A stretch of 64,000 nucleotides of DNA, taken from Kiloniella sp. EL199 (GTDB taxonomy: Bacteria; Pseudomonadota; Alphaproteobacteria; Kiloniellales; Kiloniellaceae). The position numbers and the translations under genes were made by a program. The stretch is taken from contig NZ_OMPU01000005.1 of NCBI RefSeq assembly GCF_900313065.1, positions 72,224 through 136,223 on the forward strand, written 5' to 3'. Within the stretch, counting starts at the first letter, position 1. Every line of letters begins with the position of its first letter. This document shows, piece by piece, positions 8,975 to 17,866 of this stretch. The notes beneath the pieces were generated by a model, which was given only the letters and a program-made list of their open reading frames with translations, searched no databases and was not told the origin of the DNA.

Positions 8975-10282
8975 TTATTGGGTAGAAAGTTGCTCTCGGG
9001 CAATATTTGCTGCGTCTGTTCCCAATGGGTAAGCGAGTAGTTTCCCATCGCGGACACTGGCAATGTACACAGGAACGACCTGTCCGGAAAGATCTCCTTC
9101 AAGGGCGTCAACCTGAACAGGCGCATAGTGCTCTGTCCGTCCAAACCCATTCTTCTCGATAAGAACCTGTGCTGTGGTACCTACTCTGTCATGCATGAAA
9201 AGATTCTCGGCTTTTTGTCCGGCATCACGTAAGCGTGCAGCACGCTCTTTACGAATATTTCCTGGTACTTGAGGCATCTTTGCAGCTGGAGTCCCGGGAC
9301 GTTCCGAATAAGGGAAAACATGAAGATAGGTCAAGCCAAGCTCTTCGACCAGACGATAGGTGTTTTCGAACATTTCATCGGTTTCAGTCGGAAAGCCCGC
9401 AATAATGTCAGCGCCAAAGACAACATCAGGCCGGAGTTCCTGAGCTTTGACCACCATGTCGACAACGTCTTGTCGTAAATGTCGTCGCTTCATCCGTTTG
9501 AGAACCATATCATCACCGGCTTGAAGTGAAATATGCAGATGAGGCATAATTCGCGATTCTTCGCTGAATAGTCTATAGGTATCTTCGTCAATCTCTACAG
9601 GATCAAGGGAAGAAAGCCTTAGGCGTTTGAGTTCAGGTACTTGTGCAAGCAATCTACGTGTCATCTGGCCGAGAGTAGGTTTTCCCGGCAGATCTAGGCC
9701 ATAGTCAGTGATATCAACCCCGGTTAAGACGACTTCTTGTACGCCATTGTTAACAAGTATTTTTACTTGTTCGGTAATCGCACCAATAGGTACAGAGCGA
9801 TTATTACCGCGCCCAAAGGGGATAATGCAGAAAGTACAGCGGTGATTACAGCCTTGTTGGATCTGAACAAACGCCCGTGTGTGTTCTTCAAACCCGTGCA
9901 CGAGATGAGCAGCCGTTTCTGTGGCTTCCATAATATCATTTACGGATACCTTGGCGCTTGGATCCAGATCGAAACTCTCACGCTTTAACTTCTCCTCATT
10001 GCCCATGACATGATCAACCTCTGCCATATCGGCGTAGAGGTCGGGGTTAATTTGAGCGGCGCATCCGGTCACAATGATTTTGGCATCTGGGTTCGTGCGA
10101 CGTGCTTTGCGAATACTTTGACGGGCCTGACGTTCTGCTTCTGTGGTCACGGCGCAAGTGTTGAAGATAATCGTATCTGACAATCCAGCTTCACGGGCAT
10201 GCTGGCGCATTACCTCGGACTCATAGGTATTAAGCCGGCAACCAAAAGTAACAATCTTTGGATCTGTCAGATTCTTTGTCAT
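8975..10282 (-). CDS. mtaB: tRNA (t6A37)-C2 methylthiotransferase MtaB
   Basis: 435 residues, radical-SAM methylthiotransferase that converts t6A to ms2t6A at position 37 of ANN-decoding tRNAs. It has an N-terminal UPF0004 domain with Fe-S cysteines (TFGCRLN, NTCAVT, GCAAQ), a radical SAM core with CxxxCxxC (GCNHRCTFCIIPFGRG) and a C-terminal TRAM region. The GCRLN start signature and NTCAVTTEAERQ separate MtaB from MiaB and RimO. It sits 36 bp upstream of ftsY in the same operon. Confidence 0.93.
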   Translation of the reverse strand: MTKNLTDPKIVTFGCRLNTYESEVMRQHAREAGLSDTIIFNTCAVTTEAERQARQSIRKARRTNPDAKIIVTGCAAQINPDLYADMAEVDHVMGNEEKLKRESFDLDPSAKVSVNDIMEATETAAHLVHGFEEHTRAFVQIQQGCNHRCTFCIIPFGRGNNRSVPIGAITEQVKILVNNGVQEVVLTGVDITDYGLDLPGKPTLGQMTRRLLAQVPELKRLRLSSLDPVEIDEDTYRLFSEESRIMPHLHISLQAGDDMVLKRMKRRHLRQDVVDMVVKAQELRPDVVFGADIIAGFPTETDEMFENTYRLVEELGLTYLHVFPYSERPGTPAAKMPQVPGNIRKERAARLRDAGQKAENLFMHDRVGTTAQVLIEKNGFGRTEHYAPVQVDALEGDLSGQVVPVYIASVRDGKLLAYPLGTDAANIAREQLSTQ

Positions 10283-10352
10283 GCCGCTTTATGAACGATC
10301 ATTTAAGCCTTGTCCAGCAACGGCTTTGCAAGTCAGCTATGCCCGACAAAGG

Positions 10353-11231
10353 TTAGTTTGTGTTATTGAAACTCTGGTTTTGGGCAGCGGATATGCGTTG
10401 TTGAATATATTGCCAGATTTTTGGGGTTTCTTTTTCTCTGAAGCATCGGCTCCAGGGGTAACCGTGAAAGTCTGAAACACCACAATCTTCCGGGGTTTGG
10501 ACAAACAATGTGATGTTGTTCATTTTCTTCATGAAGTCGAGATCTTCAGGCGGGGCAATTGTATCACCTTCAAACGTATAAACGAGACCCGGCTTTTCTG
10601 TTGCTTGCTGGATAGTAGATTTCCAGATCTTGTAATAGGGTGCTACGTCATCTGATTCTTTACTCTTACCTGTATAAGCAAAGCCATATCCGGGGGCAGA
10701 AACGATGAAGCCGTTAAATGAATTCGGTATATCTGCCGCTGCGACCAAAGTGGTCGATGCACCACCTGAATGACCTAATAAAAATGTTCTATCTGGTGTA
10801 ATGCCGTGGCGTTTAAATCTCTCTAAAAGGAGTTCTATTTCAACACTTCTTTTAAAGTAACGGGCTTCACTGGGTGTTTTACCGCTTACTTGTTGGGAAC
10901 AGAGATAAAAAATTACGGTTTCTTCATGCTGGCGAACAATTGCACGTGCGTAGGATGGAATGAATTCTGGATAGCACTTTTGGCCGTGTCCACCATTACT
11001 TGTTCCATGGTTGTAGATAAAAAGAACTGTGTTTTCCGGATTGGGGATGTTCCGTTTCATTTCTTTTAAGAAATCTGCATCCCTTATGGCAGTAAAACTG
11101 TCGCCAACCGCAAAAGCACCATAGGGATCGTTTATTTTGTTTATTTTGGTCGTTTGGCATGCCGTTATGAGCATAAGTGATAGCGTAGTACAGAAAACGT
11201 ATAGTCCTAATTTCATTATACTCTTCTTCAT
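10353..11231 (-). CDS. Lipoprotein alpha/beta hydrolase-like protein (copy 1)
   Basis: 292 residues with a lipoprotein signal (lipobox LITAC, Cys about 25), so probably membrane-anchored and periplasm-facing. A nucleophile elbow GHSGGAS (about 155), an acidic residue in the EGDTIAPPEDL turn and a His in SDFHGYPW give a credible Ser-Asp-His triad. Cys residues shared with the neighbouring paralogue (CYPEF, YLCSQ, EDCGV, SRCF) suggest disulfides. Substrate is unknown. It lies 32 bp downstream of its paralogue and 70 bp upstream of mtaB, all on one strand. Confidence 0.8.
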   Translation of the reverse strand: MKKSIMKLGLYVFCTTLSLMLITACQTTKINKINDPYGAFAVGDSFTAIRDADFLKEMKRNIPNPENTVLFIYNHGTSNGGHGQKCYPEFIPSYARAIVRQHEETVIFYLCSQQVSGKTPSEARYFKRSVEIELLLERFKRHGITPDRTFLLGHSGGASTTLVAAADIPNSFNGFIVSAPGYGFAYTGKSKESDDVAPYYKIWKSTIQQATEKPGLVYTFEGDTIAPPEDLDFMKKMNNITLFVQTPEDCGVSDFHGYPWSRCFREKETPKIWQYIQQRISAAQNQSFNNTN

Positions 11232-11263
11232 CTATATGACAGAATCAATGAAAGGATGAGCTT

Positions 11264-12109
11264 TTATTCACTGCTTTTTTTAATATAATTCAAGATGAAT
11301 TTGGTTTCACTTAGAGCGAAACATTTAGTCCATGGATAAGCATGAATTTCGTCTAATTCGCAGGTTGTATCATCTTTATTTAATAAGATTTTGTAGTCAA
11401 TGTTACGCATGTTTTGCATGAACGCAATATCTTCAGGAGGGGAATATTTATCACCAGGGAAGGCATAGACAACTCCCCGGGATTTAGTGCCTCTTTGAAT
11501 GATGGTTTTCCAATTATTATACAAGTTTCCGTAGTTTGAAGCTTGATTTGATCCTCCCAGATAGGCGTAGCCGTAACCAGGTGCTGTTATAATATAACTA
11601 TTGAATTTTTCAGGTGTTCTTGAAGCAGCCATTAAGCTTGATGAGGCGCCACCTGAGTGACCCATCAGAAATATATTATTCTTTAGGATTCCGAGTTTTT
11701 GAAATTTATCTGATACTTCAGCGATTTCGATGCCTCGTTTGTAATGTACTTGATTTACAATACTGTTTCTGGAGTTTCCTCCAGATTCTTGTGAGCATAG
11801 ATAATATGCAATGATATCTGAATCTTGTTTGGTTAATAGTCTGACATAAGCAGGTAGCCAGTCTGTGTGGCACCTTTGGTGGATACCTGAACTTATTGTG
11901 CCATGGTTGTAAATTAAGAGGGTCGTTTTGCTGAGATCTCTATTTTTGAAAACCTTAGTTGTATCAAGTTCGAAATCGTTCAGTGTTCCGCCGACAACTT
12001 GGTCGCCATCGACATAAAATGCACCATGTGTTTCTTTTGATGATTTATTCGTCGTCTGGCATGCGGTGAGAGCAGCAAGGCATAGCGTAACAAGAAATAG
12101 ATACTTCAT
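11264..12109 (-). CDS. Lipoprotein alpha/beta hydrolase-like protein (copy 2)
   Basis: 281 residues, clearly paralogous to the gene at 10353. It shares a lipobox (LTACQTT), the YNHGT motif, YLCSQ, the elbow GHSGGAS, the APGYGYAYLG segment, a D in PGDKYSPPED and a His in DEIHAYPWTKCF. The DNA looks more AT-rich than the flanking dapF and mtaB. The pair sits inside the otherwise conserved dapF-mtaB-ftsY order, which suggests an insertion followed by tandem duplication. It is probably secreted and lipid-anchored; the reaction is not known. Confidence 0.8.
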   Translation of the reverse strand: MKYLFLVTLCLAALTACQTTNKSSKETHGAFYVDGDQVVGGTLNDFELDTTKVFKNRDLSKTTLLIYNHGTISSGIHQRCHTDWLPAYVRLLTKQDSDIIAYYLCSQESGGNSRNSIVNQVHYKRGIEIAEVSDKFQKLGILKNNIFLMGHSGGASSSLMAASRTPEKFNSYIITAPGYGYAYLGGSNQASNYGNLYNNWKTIIQRGTKSRGVVYAFPGDKYSPPEDIAFMQNMRNIDYKILLNKDDTTCELDEIHAYPWTKCFALSETKFILNYIKKSSE

Positions 12110-12254
12110 TTAATTCCCCCTAGTTTAGAGAGAAAATGTATGCCTTTAATGTGAAGTGCAATGAGAAAATTTCAACATACTAAATTTTACAAACTCAATT
12201 AAAAGGTGTGAACACCTCCAATGTTTGCGTAACTATTTATAATCAATTGGAGAT

Positions 12255-13085
12255 TTATAATAATTCAGGTGCTATGTGTCCTTCAAAGACTTTTGAAACA
12301 GGGCCTGTCATCAGGACAGTGTTGTCTTCCTGCCAGCGGATAAACAGAGGGCCACCATCAAGATCGACCTGTACTTTTTTGTCCGTTAGCCCTCGCCTTG
12401 CTGCGGCTACAGCTGCTGCACAGGCTCCTGACCCGCAGGCTGATGTAATGCCGACGCCACGTTCAAAAACGCGCAGACGAATGTGATCGTCACCAATTAA
12501 AGAGGCGACACTGATATTTGCCTGCTCTGGGAAGAGCGGATGGTGTTCCAGCCTGGGGCCCAAGGCTTCGAGTTCGATGGCATCGGCGTCTTCAACAAAA
12601 AATACAGCGTGTGGGTTCCCCATATTTACGCAAACCGGGTTGCGTAAGGGAGGGAGTTTGATACCGGTATTGAGCGTATCTCTTTCTTCCGAGAGCGGGA
12701 TATCTTTCCAGTTCAAAAGCGCAGGCCCCATGTTCGCGGTGATCAGACCACTTTCTTCTTTACTAACGTGTAGAAGGCCTGCCAAAGTTTCTACTGTAAC
12801 TGTATCTTGCTCTGTTTCGTCCATGAGTATGGATGCGATACAACGGGTGGCATTGCCACAGGCGCCAACCTCACTACCGTCTGCATTTTTAATGCGCATA
12901 AAGGCGTTGGCGTCAGGGTTTTGGCTTTTTTCAATGATGATAAATTGATCACAGCCAATACCAAAGCGACGATCTGCAATCAATCGTGATTGATCTTCCG
13001 TAGGTGTGAATGCTTTTTCCCGTGCATCAATGACGACAAAATCATTGCCAAGGCCATGCATTTTAACAAAGGATCTGCCGCTCAT
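12255..13085 (-). CDS. dapF: Diaminopimelate epimerase
   Basis: 276 residues, cofactor-independent racemase converting LL- to meso-diaminopimelate for lysine and peptidoglycan synthesis. The N-terminal KMHGLGNDFVVID signature and the two catalytic cysteines in ACGNATRC (about 80) and SACGSGACAA (about 222) are intact. It heads the minus-strand cluster that continues to mtaB and ftsY. Another lysine-pathway gene, asd, is in the window. Confidence 0.97.
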   Translation of the reverse strand: MSGRSFVKMHGLGNDFVVIDAREKAFTPTEDQSRLIADRRFGIGCDQFIIIEKSQNPDANAFMRIKNADGSEVGACGNATRCIASILMDETEQDTVTVETLAGLLHVSKEESGLITANMGPALLNWKDIPLSEERDTLNTGIKLPPLRNPVCVNMGNPHAVFFVEDADAIELEALGPRLEHHPLFPEQANISVASLIGDDHIRLRVFERGVGITSACGSGACAAAVAAARRGLTDKKVQVDLDGGPLFIRWQEDNTVLMTGPVSKVFEGHIAPELL

Positions 13086-13221
13086 TTTATGTTCTCTTAT
13101 GACGTTATTTTTTGGTGTTTAATGCCTTAAGGGAATTGAATTCCTTATCTGTTGTAAGGTTAGTGAAAAATTCTTCTATTTAAAAGCCTTTAAGGTACTT
13201 ATTGGCGAAGCGAGTCTTTTA

Positions 13222-13674
13222 TCAACTTGCTGATTTGTTGATGAAAGAGACTCCAACCAACAGCATGTCAACTTTTACACCGTCTCGGGCAAGCGGAAGA
13301 ATCAGATCTTCGACTTCAACGATTTCTTTTTTAGGCCCTACATAAGGTGTGTGCGGATAAACTGGTAGAGCGGTTTCAACAGCTTCCTTGCAATTATTCC
13401 ATATCGTACTTGGTGGTTTTTGATGATGTAGGGCACTCATCCATTGATTTGTCAGGTCGTTTTCAAGGTACGCTGCGATATGAGTGCCAACCAATCTGTA
13501 CCGGAAATCGAGTGGGGCTGTTTGGACATCAAGTAATACTAAGTGCGGAAGAAAATCAGCCATTTCAGCCGGATCAATGTCATGCCGAGCTGGTAACTTA
13601 TTTTGAGGCGATTTACTTTGCCAATACTCATATAGCTTTTTTAGAGGTTGTGTTTTTATATTAATTTTTAACAT
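13222..13674 (-). CDS. PAS_5-family protein
   Basis: 150 residues. The pattern LYEYWQSK...LPARHDIDPAEMADFLPHL, then FRYRLVGTHIA, is characteristic of the alphaproteobacterial PAS_5 family of single-domain PAS proteins, whose partners are mostly unknown. No output domain is present. It is 136 bp upstream of dapF and probably transcribed separately. Confidence 0.8.
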   Translation of the reverse strand: MLKINIKTQPLKKLYEYWQSKSPQNKLPARHDIDPAEMADFLPHLVLLDVQTAPLDFRYRLVGTHIAAYLENDLTNQWMSALHHQKPPSTIWNNCKEAVETALPVYPHTPYVGPKKEIVEVEDLILPLARDGVKVDMLLVGVSFINKSAS

Positions 13675-14080
13675 GCCGAATTTGTGCCTGAATCGGATGT
13701 GTTTTTATTGTCGTTAGGATATGAAGTCCGCATTCGGGTATTAGAAGCCGTTGTTTTCTTGTTATTTATTTATGGCCTATAATTAGGCGAGACGAATTAA
13801 ATGACAACTGACGAGTGATTGTATTTCTTACATGAACGACACTTGGCGAGTCGAATGAGATAAAAACGTAACCCCTGACTGTGCTGAGTCGCTGAAAAAG
13901 CTTGACCTTCTCGTGCGTTTTTTATAGGTTCCACTCAAATATCTGCAAAAGTTAAGTGCATCAGCTCCAAGGAGCTCCGCCAGTCCGCGAGTATCGCGCA
14001 CTGGCGTAAATTGCGTTCGGCCTTTGTGATGAGCGTTTTCAACCCTATTGGTTGAATGATTGAGGGAAAGAGGAACAAGT
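13675..14080. promoter_or_regulatory. Divergent intergenic region and ffh leader
   Basis: About 400 bp between the PAS_5 gene and ffh. The left half is AT-rich and should hold both promoters. The right half (from about 13930) is more GC-rich and contains two inverted repeats just upstream of ffh, described separately. I see no tRNA and no 4.5S RNA signature here. Confidence 0.4.
13963..14006 (+). promoter_or_regulatory. Two hairpins in the ffh 5' leader
   Basis: AGCTCC-AA-GGAGCT (13963-13976) is followed at once by a long hairpin at 13978-14006. Its outer arms are CGCCAGT/ACTGGCG and inner arms CGCGA/TCGCG, separated by single C/C mismatches and a 3-nt loop. No T-run follows, so it is not a Rho-independent terminator. 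It lies 74 nt before the ffh ATG and may be a leader structure. Confidence 0.5.
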
Positions 14081-15451
14081 ATGTTCGATAGCTTACAGGA
14101 TCGTCTGGGATCAGTCTTTGACAAGCTGAAGCGCCGTGGTGCATTGAGCGAGGCTGATGTTACAGCTGCTCTGCGCGAAGTGCGTGTTGCTTTGCTTGAA
14201 GCTGATGTGGCGCTGCCTGTGGTCAAGGACTTTATCGAAAAGGTAAAGGTTGAAGCTGTCGGTCAGGATGTTCTGAAATCTGTCACACCGGGCCAGATGG
14301 TCGTTAAGATCGTCAACGATCATCTCACTGAGATGCTGGGTGCAGATCACGTTGCCCTTAATCTGCAGGTGACACCACCTGCTGTGATCATGATGGTCGG
14401 CTTACAAGGCTCTGGTAAAACAACCTCTACCGCTAAAATTTCTAAACGCCTGAGCGAAAAAGAACGCAAGAAAGTCCTGATGGCTTCTCTCGACGTTCGT
14501 CGTCCAGCGGCACAAGAACAGTTGGCTGTTCTTGGTGCGCAAATTGGCGTGAGAACCTTGAATATTGTTCCCGGCGAGCAACCTGTGGCTATTGCCAAGC
14601 GTGCTGTGCAAACTGGCGCACTTGAAGGTTTCGACGTGGTGATGCTCGATACCGCAGGGCGTCTGGCTATCGACGAAGAGTTGATGGCCGAAGTTGCGAG
14701 TGTCCGGGATGCGGCCAAGCCAGCTGAAACTCTGTTGGTTGCAGATGCGATGACTGGTCAGGATGCGGTCAACGTTGCAGATACCTTTAACCAGAAAATC
14801 GGGTTAAGCGGTATCGTGATGACCCGTATGGATGGTGATGCCCGTGGTGGTGCAGCCCTGTCCATGCGCGCTGTAACCGGTTGTCCGATCAAATTGATCG
14901 GTGTCGGTGAAAAACTTGACGAACTAGAAGATTTCCATCCTTCCCGCGTTGCTTCCCGTATTCTCGGAATGGGCGACGTGGTCTCCTTGGTCGAAAAGGC
15001 CGCTGAATCCTTTGAAGAGGACGAAGCAGCCAAACTTGCCGAGAAGATGAAGAAGGGTAAGTTTGATCTGAACGACTTGGCGTCTCAGCTCAAACAAATG
15101 CAAAAGATGGGTGGCATGTCGAGCCTGTTGAACATGCTTCCGGGTATGAACTCCGCCCAAATGAAGAAACTGAAAGATGCCAAGATTGACGACAAGATTA
15201 TCAATCGTCAATTGGCCATCATTTCATCCATGACACCTCATGAACGTGAAAAACCGGAAGTTATCAAAGCAAAGCGGAGAACCCGTATTGCCAATGGTTC
15301 CGGGACTTCTGTTCAGGATGTGAACAAGCTTCTAAAGCAACAGCAGGAAGCTGCCCGTATGATGAAGAAGGTCCAGAAAATGGGCAAGAAAGGCATGATG
15401 CGGGGTGGGTTGCAAAACCTGATGCCTCCTGGGATGGGGTTCCCTAAATAA
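14081..15451 (+). CDS. ffh: Signal recognition particle protein Ffh
   Basis: 456 residues, the GTPase that with 4.5S RNA forms the SRP. N domain (about 1-90), G domain with GLQGSGKTTSTAKIS, DTAGRLA and TRMDGDARGG, and a Met-rich M domain (LKQMQKMGGMSSLLNMLPGM and the Met/Lys/Gly-rich tail) that binds signal sequences and RNA. ATG 14081 has AGAGGAAC upstream; an upstream in-frame TTG at 14060 is less likely. First gene of the ffh-rpsP-rimM-trmD-rplS cluster. Partner FtsY is at 7997. Confidence 0.97.
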   Translation: MFDSLQDRLGSVFDKLKRRGALSEADVTAALREVRVALLEADVALPVVKDFIEKVKVEAVGQDVLKSVTPGQMVVKIVNDHLTEMLGADHVALNLQVTPPAVIMMVGLQGSGKTTSTAKISKRLSEKERKKVLMASLDVRRPAAQEQLAVLGAQIGVRTLNIVPGEQPVAIAKRAVQTGALEGFDVVMLDTAGRLAIDEELMAEVASVRDAAKPAETLLVADAMTGQDAVNVADTFNQKIGLSGIVMTRMDGDARGGAALSMRAVTGCPIKLIGVGEKLDELEDFHPSRVASRILGMGDVVSLVEKAAESFEEDEAAKLAEKMKKGKFDLNDLASQLKQMQKMGGMSSLLNMLPGMNSAQMKKLKDAKIDDKIINRQLAIISSMTPHEREKPEVIKAKRRTRIANGSGTSVQDVNKLLKQQQEAARMMKKVQKMGKKGMMRGGLQNLMPPGMGFPK

Positions 15452-15521
15452 GGGACGTCCACGAAAGAGTGCTTCTGAATAAATTGAGTATTAAGTTTAG
15501 TGTTTAACAAGAGGAACTGAA

Positions 15522-15911
15522 ATGGCTGTAAAAATTCGCCTGGCCCGTGGCGGCGCCAAAAAACGTCCATACTACCGTATCGTAGTTGCTGACGCTCGCG
15601 CTCCACGTGATGGTCGCTTCATCGAAAAGATTGGCGCCTATAACCCAATGGTACCAAAAGATCACCCAGAGCGTCTGATCCTGAACGAAGATCGCGCTAA
15701 ATACTGGTTGTCTACTGGTGCTCAGCCTACAGATCGCGTTGCGCGGTTCCTGGGCAATCTTGGTCTTGCTGAAAAGCGTGCTGTTCCAGAACAGACCAAG
15801 AAAAACCAGATGAAAGCGAAAGCAAAAGAGCGTCTGGAAGAAAAGCGTATGGCTGCGGAAGCGGCTGCTGAAGAAGCTGCTGCAGCTTCTGAAGAAAGCG
15901 CAGCTGAGTAA
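15522..15911 (+). CDS. rpsP: 30S ribosomal protein bS16
   Basis: 129 residues, component of the small subunit needed for assembly. The conserved core ([19 protein letters not shown], then [12 protein letters not shown]) covers about residues 1-80. The C-terminal 45 residues are a Lys/Glu/Ala-rich tail ending in a poly-Ala/Glu stretch, an extension frequent in alphaproteobacteria and absent from E. coli. GAGGAAC precedes the ATG. It lies 70 bp after ffh. Confidence 0.97.
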   Translation: MAVKIRLARGGAKKRPYYRIVVADARAPRDGRFIEKIGAYNPMVPKDHPERLILNEDRAKYWLSTGAQPTDRVARFLGNLGLAEKRAVPEQTKKNQMKAKAKERLEEKRMAAEAAAEEAAAASEESAAE

Positions 15912-15938
15912 TTCAGCGAAGTTAGGATTTCTTAGCTC

Positions 15939-16463
15939 ATGGCTTCAAACCACGAAGATAGAATTTGTGTAGGTGTGATCGCTGGCGCGCACGGAGTGCG
16001 TGGTCAGGTCAAGGTCAAAAGCTACACCGAAATTCCTGAAGACGTGGCGGCATATGGACCGGTGACGGATGACGCGGGCAACCGCCTCAAAATTACTGTA
16101 ACAGGCCAGGCCAAGGGCACTGTTCTTACGCGGATTGAGGGTGTGAAGGGTCGTGATCGCGCCCAGGAAATGCGAGGAACAAAATTGTATGTTAACCGTG
16201 ATCTTCTACCGAAACTGACAGAAGATGATGAATATTACTATTCTGATCTCGTAGGCCTTAAGGTCGAGAACACTCAGGGAGTGGCTCTTGGTACTGTAAA
16301 AGGTGTCTTTGATTTTGGCGCTGGGGATATTCTTGAATTTGTCAGTGATCGTGGACAATCGGAAATGGTCAGCTTTACTGAAAGCTCTGTGCCGGTTGTG
16401 GACCTCGAAGGGCAACGTATCGTAGTTGATATGCCCGACGTTGTTCTGGGTCGGGAAGACTAG
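15939..16463 (+). CDS. rimM: Ribosome maturation factor RimM
   Basis: 174 residues. N-terminal RimM domain (ICVGVIAGAHGVRGQVKVKSY) and C-terminal PRC-barrel (about 95-170, YYYSDLVGLKVENTQG). It binds uS19 and promotes late 30S head maturation. It sits between rpsP and trmD as in most proteobacteria, 27 bp after rpsP. Confidence 0.96.
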   Translation: MASNHEDRICVGVIAGAHGVRGQVKVKSYTEIPEDVAAYGPVTDDAGNRLKITVTGQAKGTVLTRIEGVKGRDRAQEMRGTKLYVNRDLLPKLTEDDEYYYSDLVGLKVENTQGVALGTVKGVFDFGAGDILEFVSDRGQSEMVSFTESSVPVVDLEGQRIVVDMPDVVLGRED

Positions 16464-16530
16464 GGATAAAGATCTGTGATCTGTGTTCCATGTCTTTCAA
16501 ACCGGGTTGCTCGACAGGATGTTGGATAGC

Positions 16531-17250
16531 GTGACGGCCAACTGGAAAGCAACAGTACTTTCGCTTCATCCGGAAATGTTTCCGGGCTCTTTGGGATTAT
16601 CCCTGGCGGGCAAGGCTCTTGAAAAAGGGATCTGGGAGTTGGAAAAGGTGGACATTCGCGATTTTGCGTATGATAAACACCGTACTGTTGATGCGATCCC
16701 CTTTGGGGGAGGTGCCGGTTTGGTGGTGCGCCCGGATATTGTTGATGCAGCTTTGGACTCTGTGGCTGGCAATGCTGGCCCGGTTATCTATCTCTCGCCG
16801 CGTGGACGGCTTTTGGACCAGGATCTGGTCAAAGAGCTAGCGGCAGGACCCGGGGTAACTCTCTTGTGCGGGCGTTATGAAGGGATTGATCAGCGGGTCT
16901 TGGACGCGCGTGAGGTGATAGAGGTTTCGGTTGGTGATTACATCCTGTCCGGTGGCGAACAGGCGGCGTTAATCCTTATGGATGCTGTCATCAGGTTGTT
17001 GCCGGGGGTTATGGGGAACAAGGAATCCGCAGACGAAGAATCGTTTGAAACTGGTTTGCTGGAATATCCGCTCTATACGCGACCTGCCGAATGGCAAGAT
17101 CGCAAGGTGCCAGAGGTTCTATCCTCTGGCCACCATGGAAAGATAAAGCAGTGGCGCCAGGAACAGGCGGAAAAGATTACCAGGGAACGACGCCCGGATT
17201 TATGGGAAAAGTACCTGGATAAACGTAACGATACCAAACTGGGCCGATAG
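16531..17250 (+). CDS. trmD: tRNA (guanine37-N1)-methyltransferase TrmD
   Basis: About 239 residues, SPOUT methyltransferase making m1G37 in tRNAs with G36, preventing +1 frameshifts. Knot-region motifs are [23 protein letters not shown] and [10 protein letters not shown]. The start is uncertain: GTG 16531 gives [19 protein letters not shown], matching the usual M-x-WxAxVLTxFPEMFPG beginning, with AGGA 11 nt upstream. ATG 16519 or GTG 16483 would add 4 or 16 residues. Confidence 0.95.
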   Translation: MTANWKATVLSLHPEMFPGSLGLSLAGKALEKGIWELEKVDIRDFAYDKHRTVDAIPFGGGAGLVVRPDIVDAALDSVAGNAGPVIYLSPRGRLLDQDLVKELAAGPGVTLLCGRYEGIDQRVLDAREVIEVSVGDYILSGGEQAALILMDAVIRLLPGVMGNKESADEESFETGLLEYPLYTRPAEWQDRKVPEVLSSGHHGKIKQWRQEQAEKITRERRPDLWEKYLDKRNDTKLGR

Positions 17251-17307
17251 GTCCGTTGAAAAGTTAAACGGGTCATTGGCCCCAATAGAATGGTAGAGGA
17301 TAGAAAC

Positions 17308-17736
17308 ATGAATGTAATCGAGAAGCTGGAAGCTGATCAGGTAGCCAAACTTACAGATGGCAAGAACACTCCCGAGTTTGCTGCTGGTGATACCGTCCGC
17401 GTAAACGTTAAAGTTGTTGAAGGTACACGTGAGCGTATCCAGGCATTTGAAGGCGTATGTATCGCACGTAAAAATGCTGGTCTGAACTCTTCTTTCACTG
17501 TTCGTAAGATTTCTTACGGTGAAGGTGTTGAGCGTGTATTCCCACTGTACAGCCCACGTGTTGATTCAGTTGAGTTGGTTCGCCGCGGTGATGTGCGTCG
17601 TGCTAAACTTTACTATCTACGTGGCCGTCGTGGTAAATCTGCACGTATCGCAGAAAAAACAACCGGTGCTGCGGGTAAAGCTGCTGCTGCGGATCGTGCT
17701 GAAAAAGCTGCCGTTAAAGCGGTTGGCAAAAAATAA
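17308..17736 (+). CDS. rplS: 50S ribosomal protein bL19
   Basis: 142 residues, at the 30S-50S interface. The core ([24 protein letters not shown] form, then [30 protein letters not shown]) is intact, followed by an Ala/Lys-rich tail. ATG 17308 follows AGAGGAT; a frame extension to 17290 is unlikely. Last gene of the ffh cluster, closed by the terminator at 17785. Confidence 0.97.
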   Translation: MNVIEKLEADQVAKLTDGKNTPEFAAGDTVRVNVKVVEGTRERIQAFEGVCIARKNAGLNSSFTVRKISYGEGVERVFPLYSPRVDSVELVRRGDVRRAKLYYLRGRRGKSARIAEKTTGAAGKAAAADRAEKAAVKAVGKK

Positions 17737-17784
17737 GTTACATGATGGCTTGATGAAGATATTTCTTTGTCGGTCAGGAGTTAC

Positions 17785-17815
17785 AAAAAGGGTGCTGTCG
17801 GGCACCCTTTTTGTT
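17785..17815 (+). terminator. Rho-independent terminator after rplS
   Basis: Stem AAAAGGGTGC/GCACCCTTTT with a short loop followed by a T-rich tract, 49 bp after the rplS stop. The stem is also usable on the minus strand for transcription approaching from the right. Confidence 0.9.
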
Positions 17816-17866
17816 TGTTTAAATTTGCAGGAAGGTTCTATGGCTTTCGGAAAAATACGGATTTAC

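Noticed and set aside
8384-9040. 218-residue open frame opposite ftsY and the end of mtaB
   Set aside because: Cys/Phe-rich composition typical of antisense frames; both sense genes are certain.
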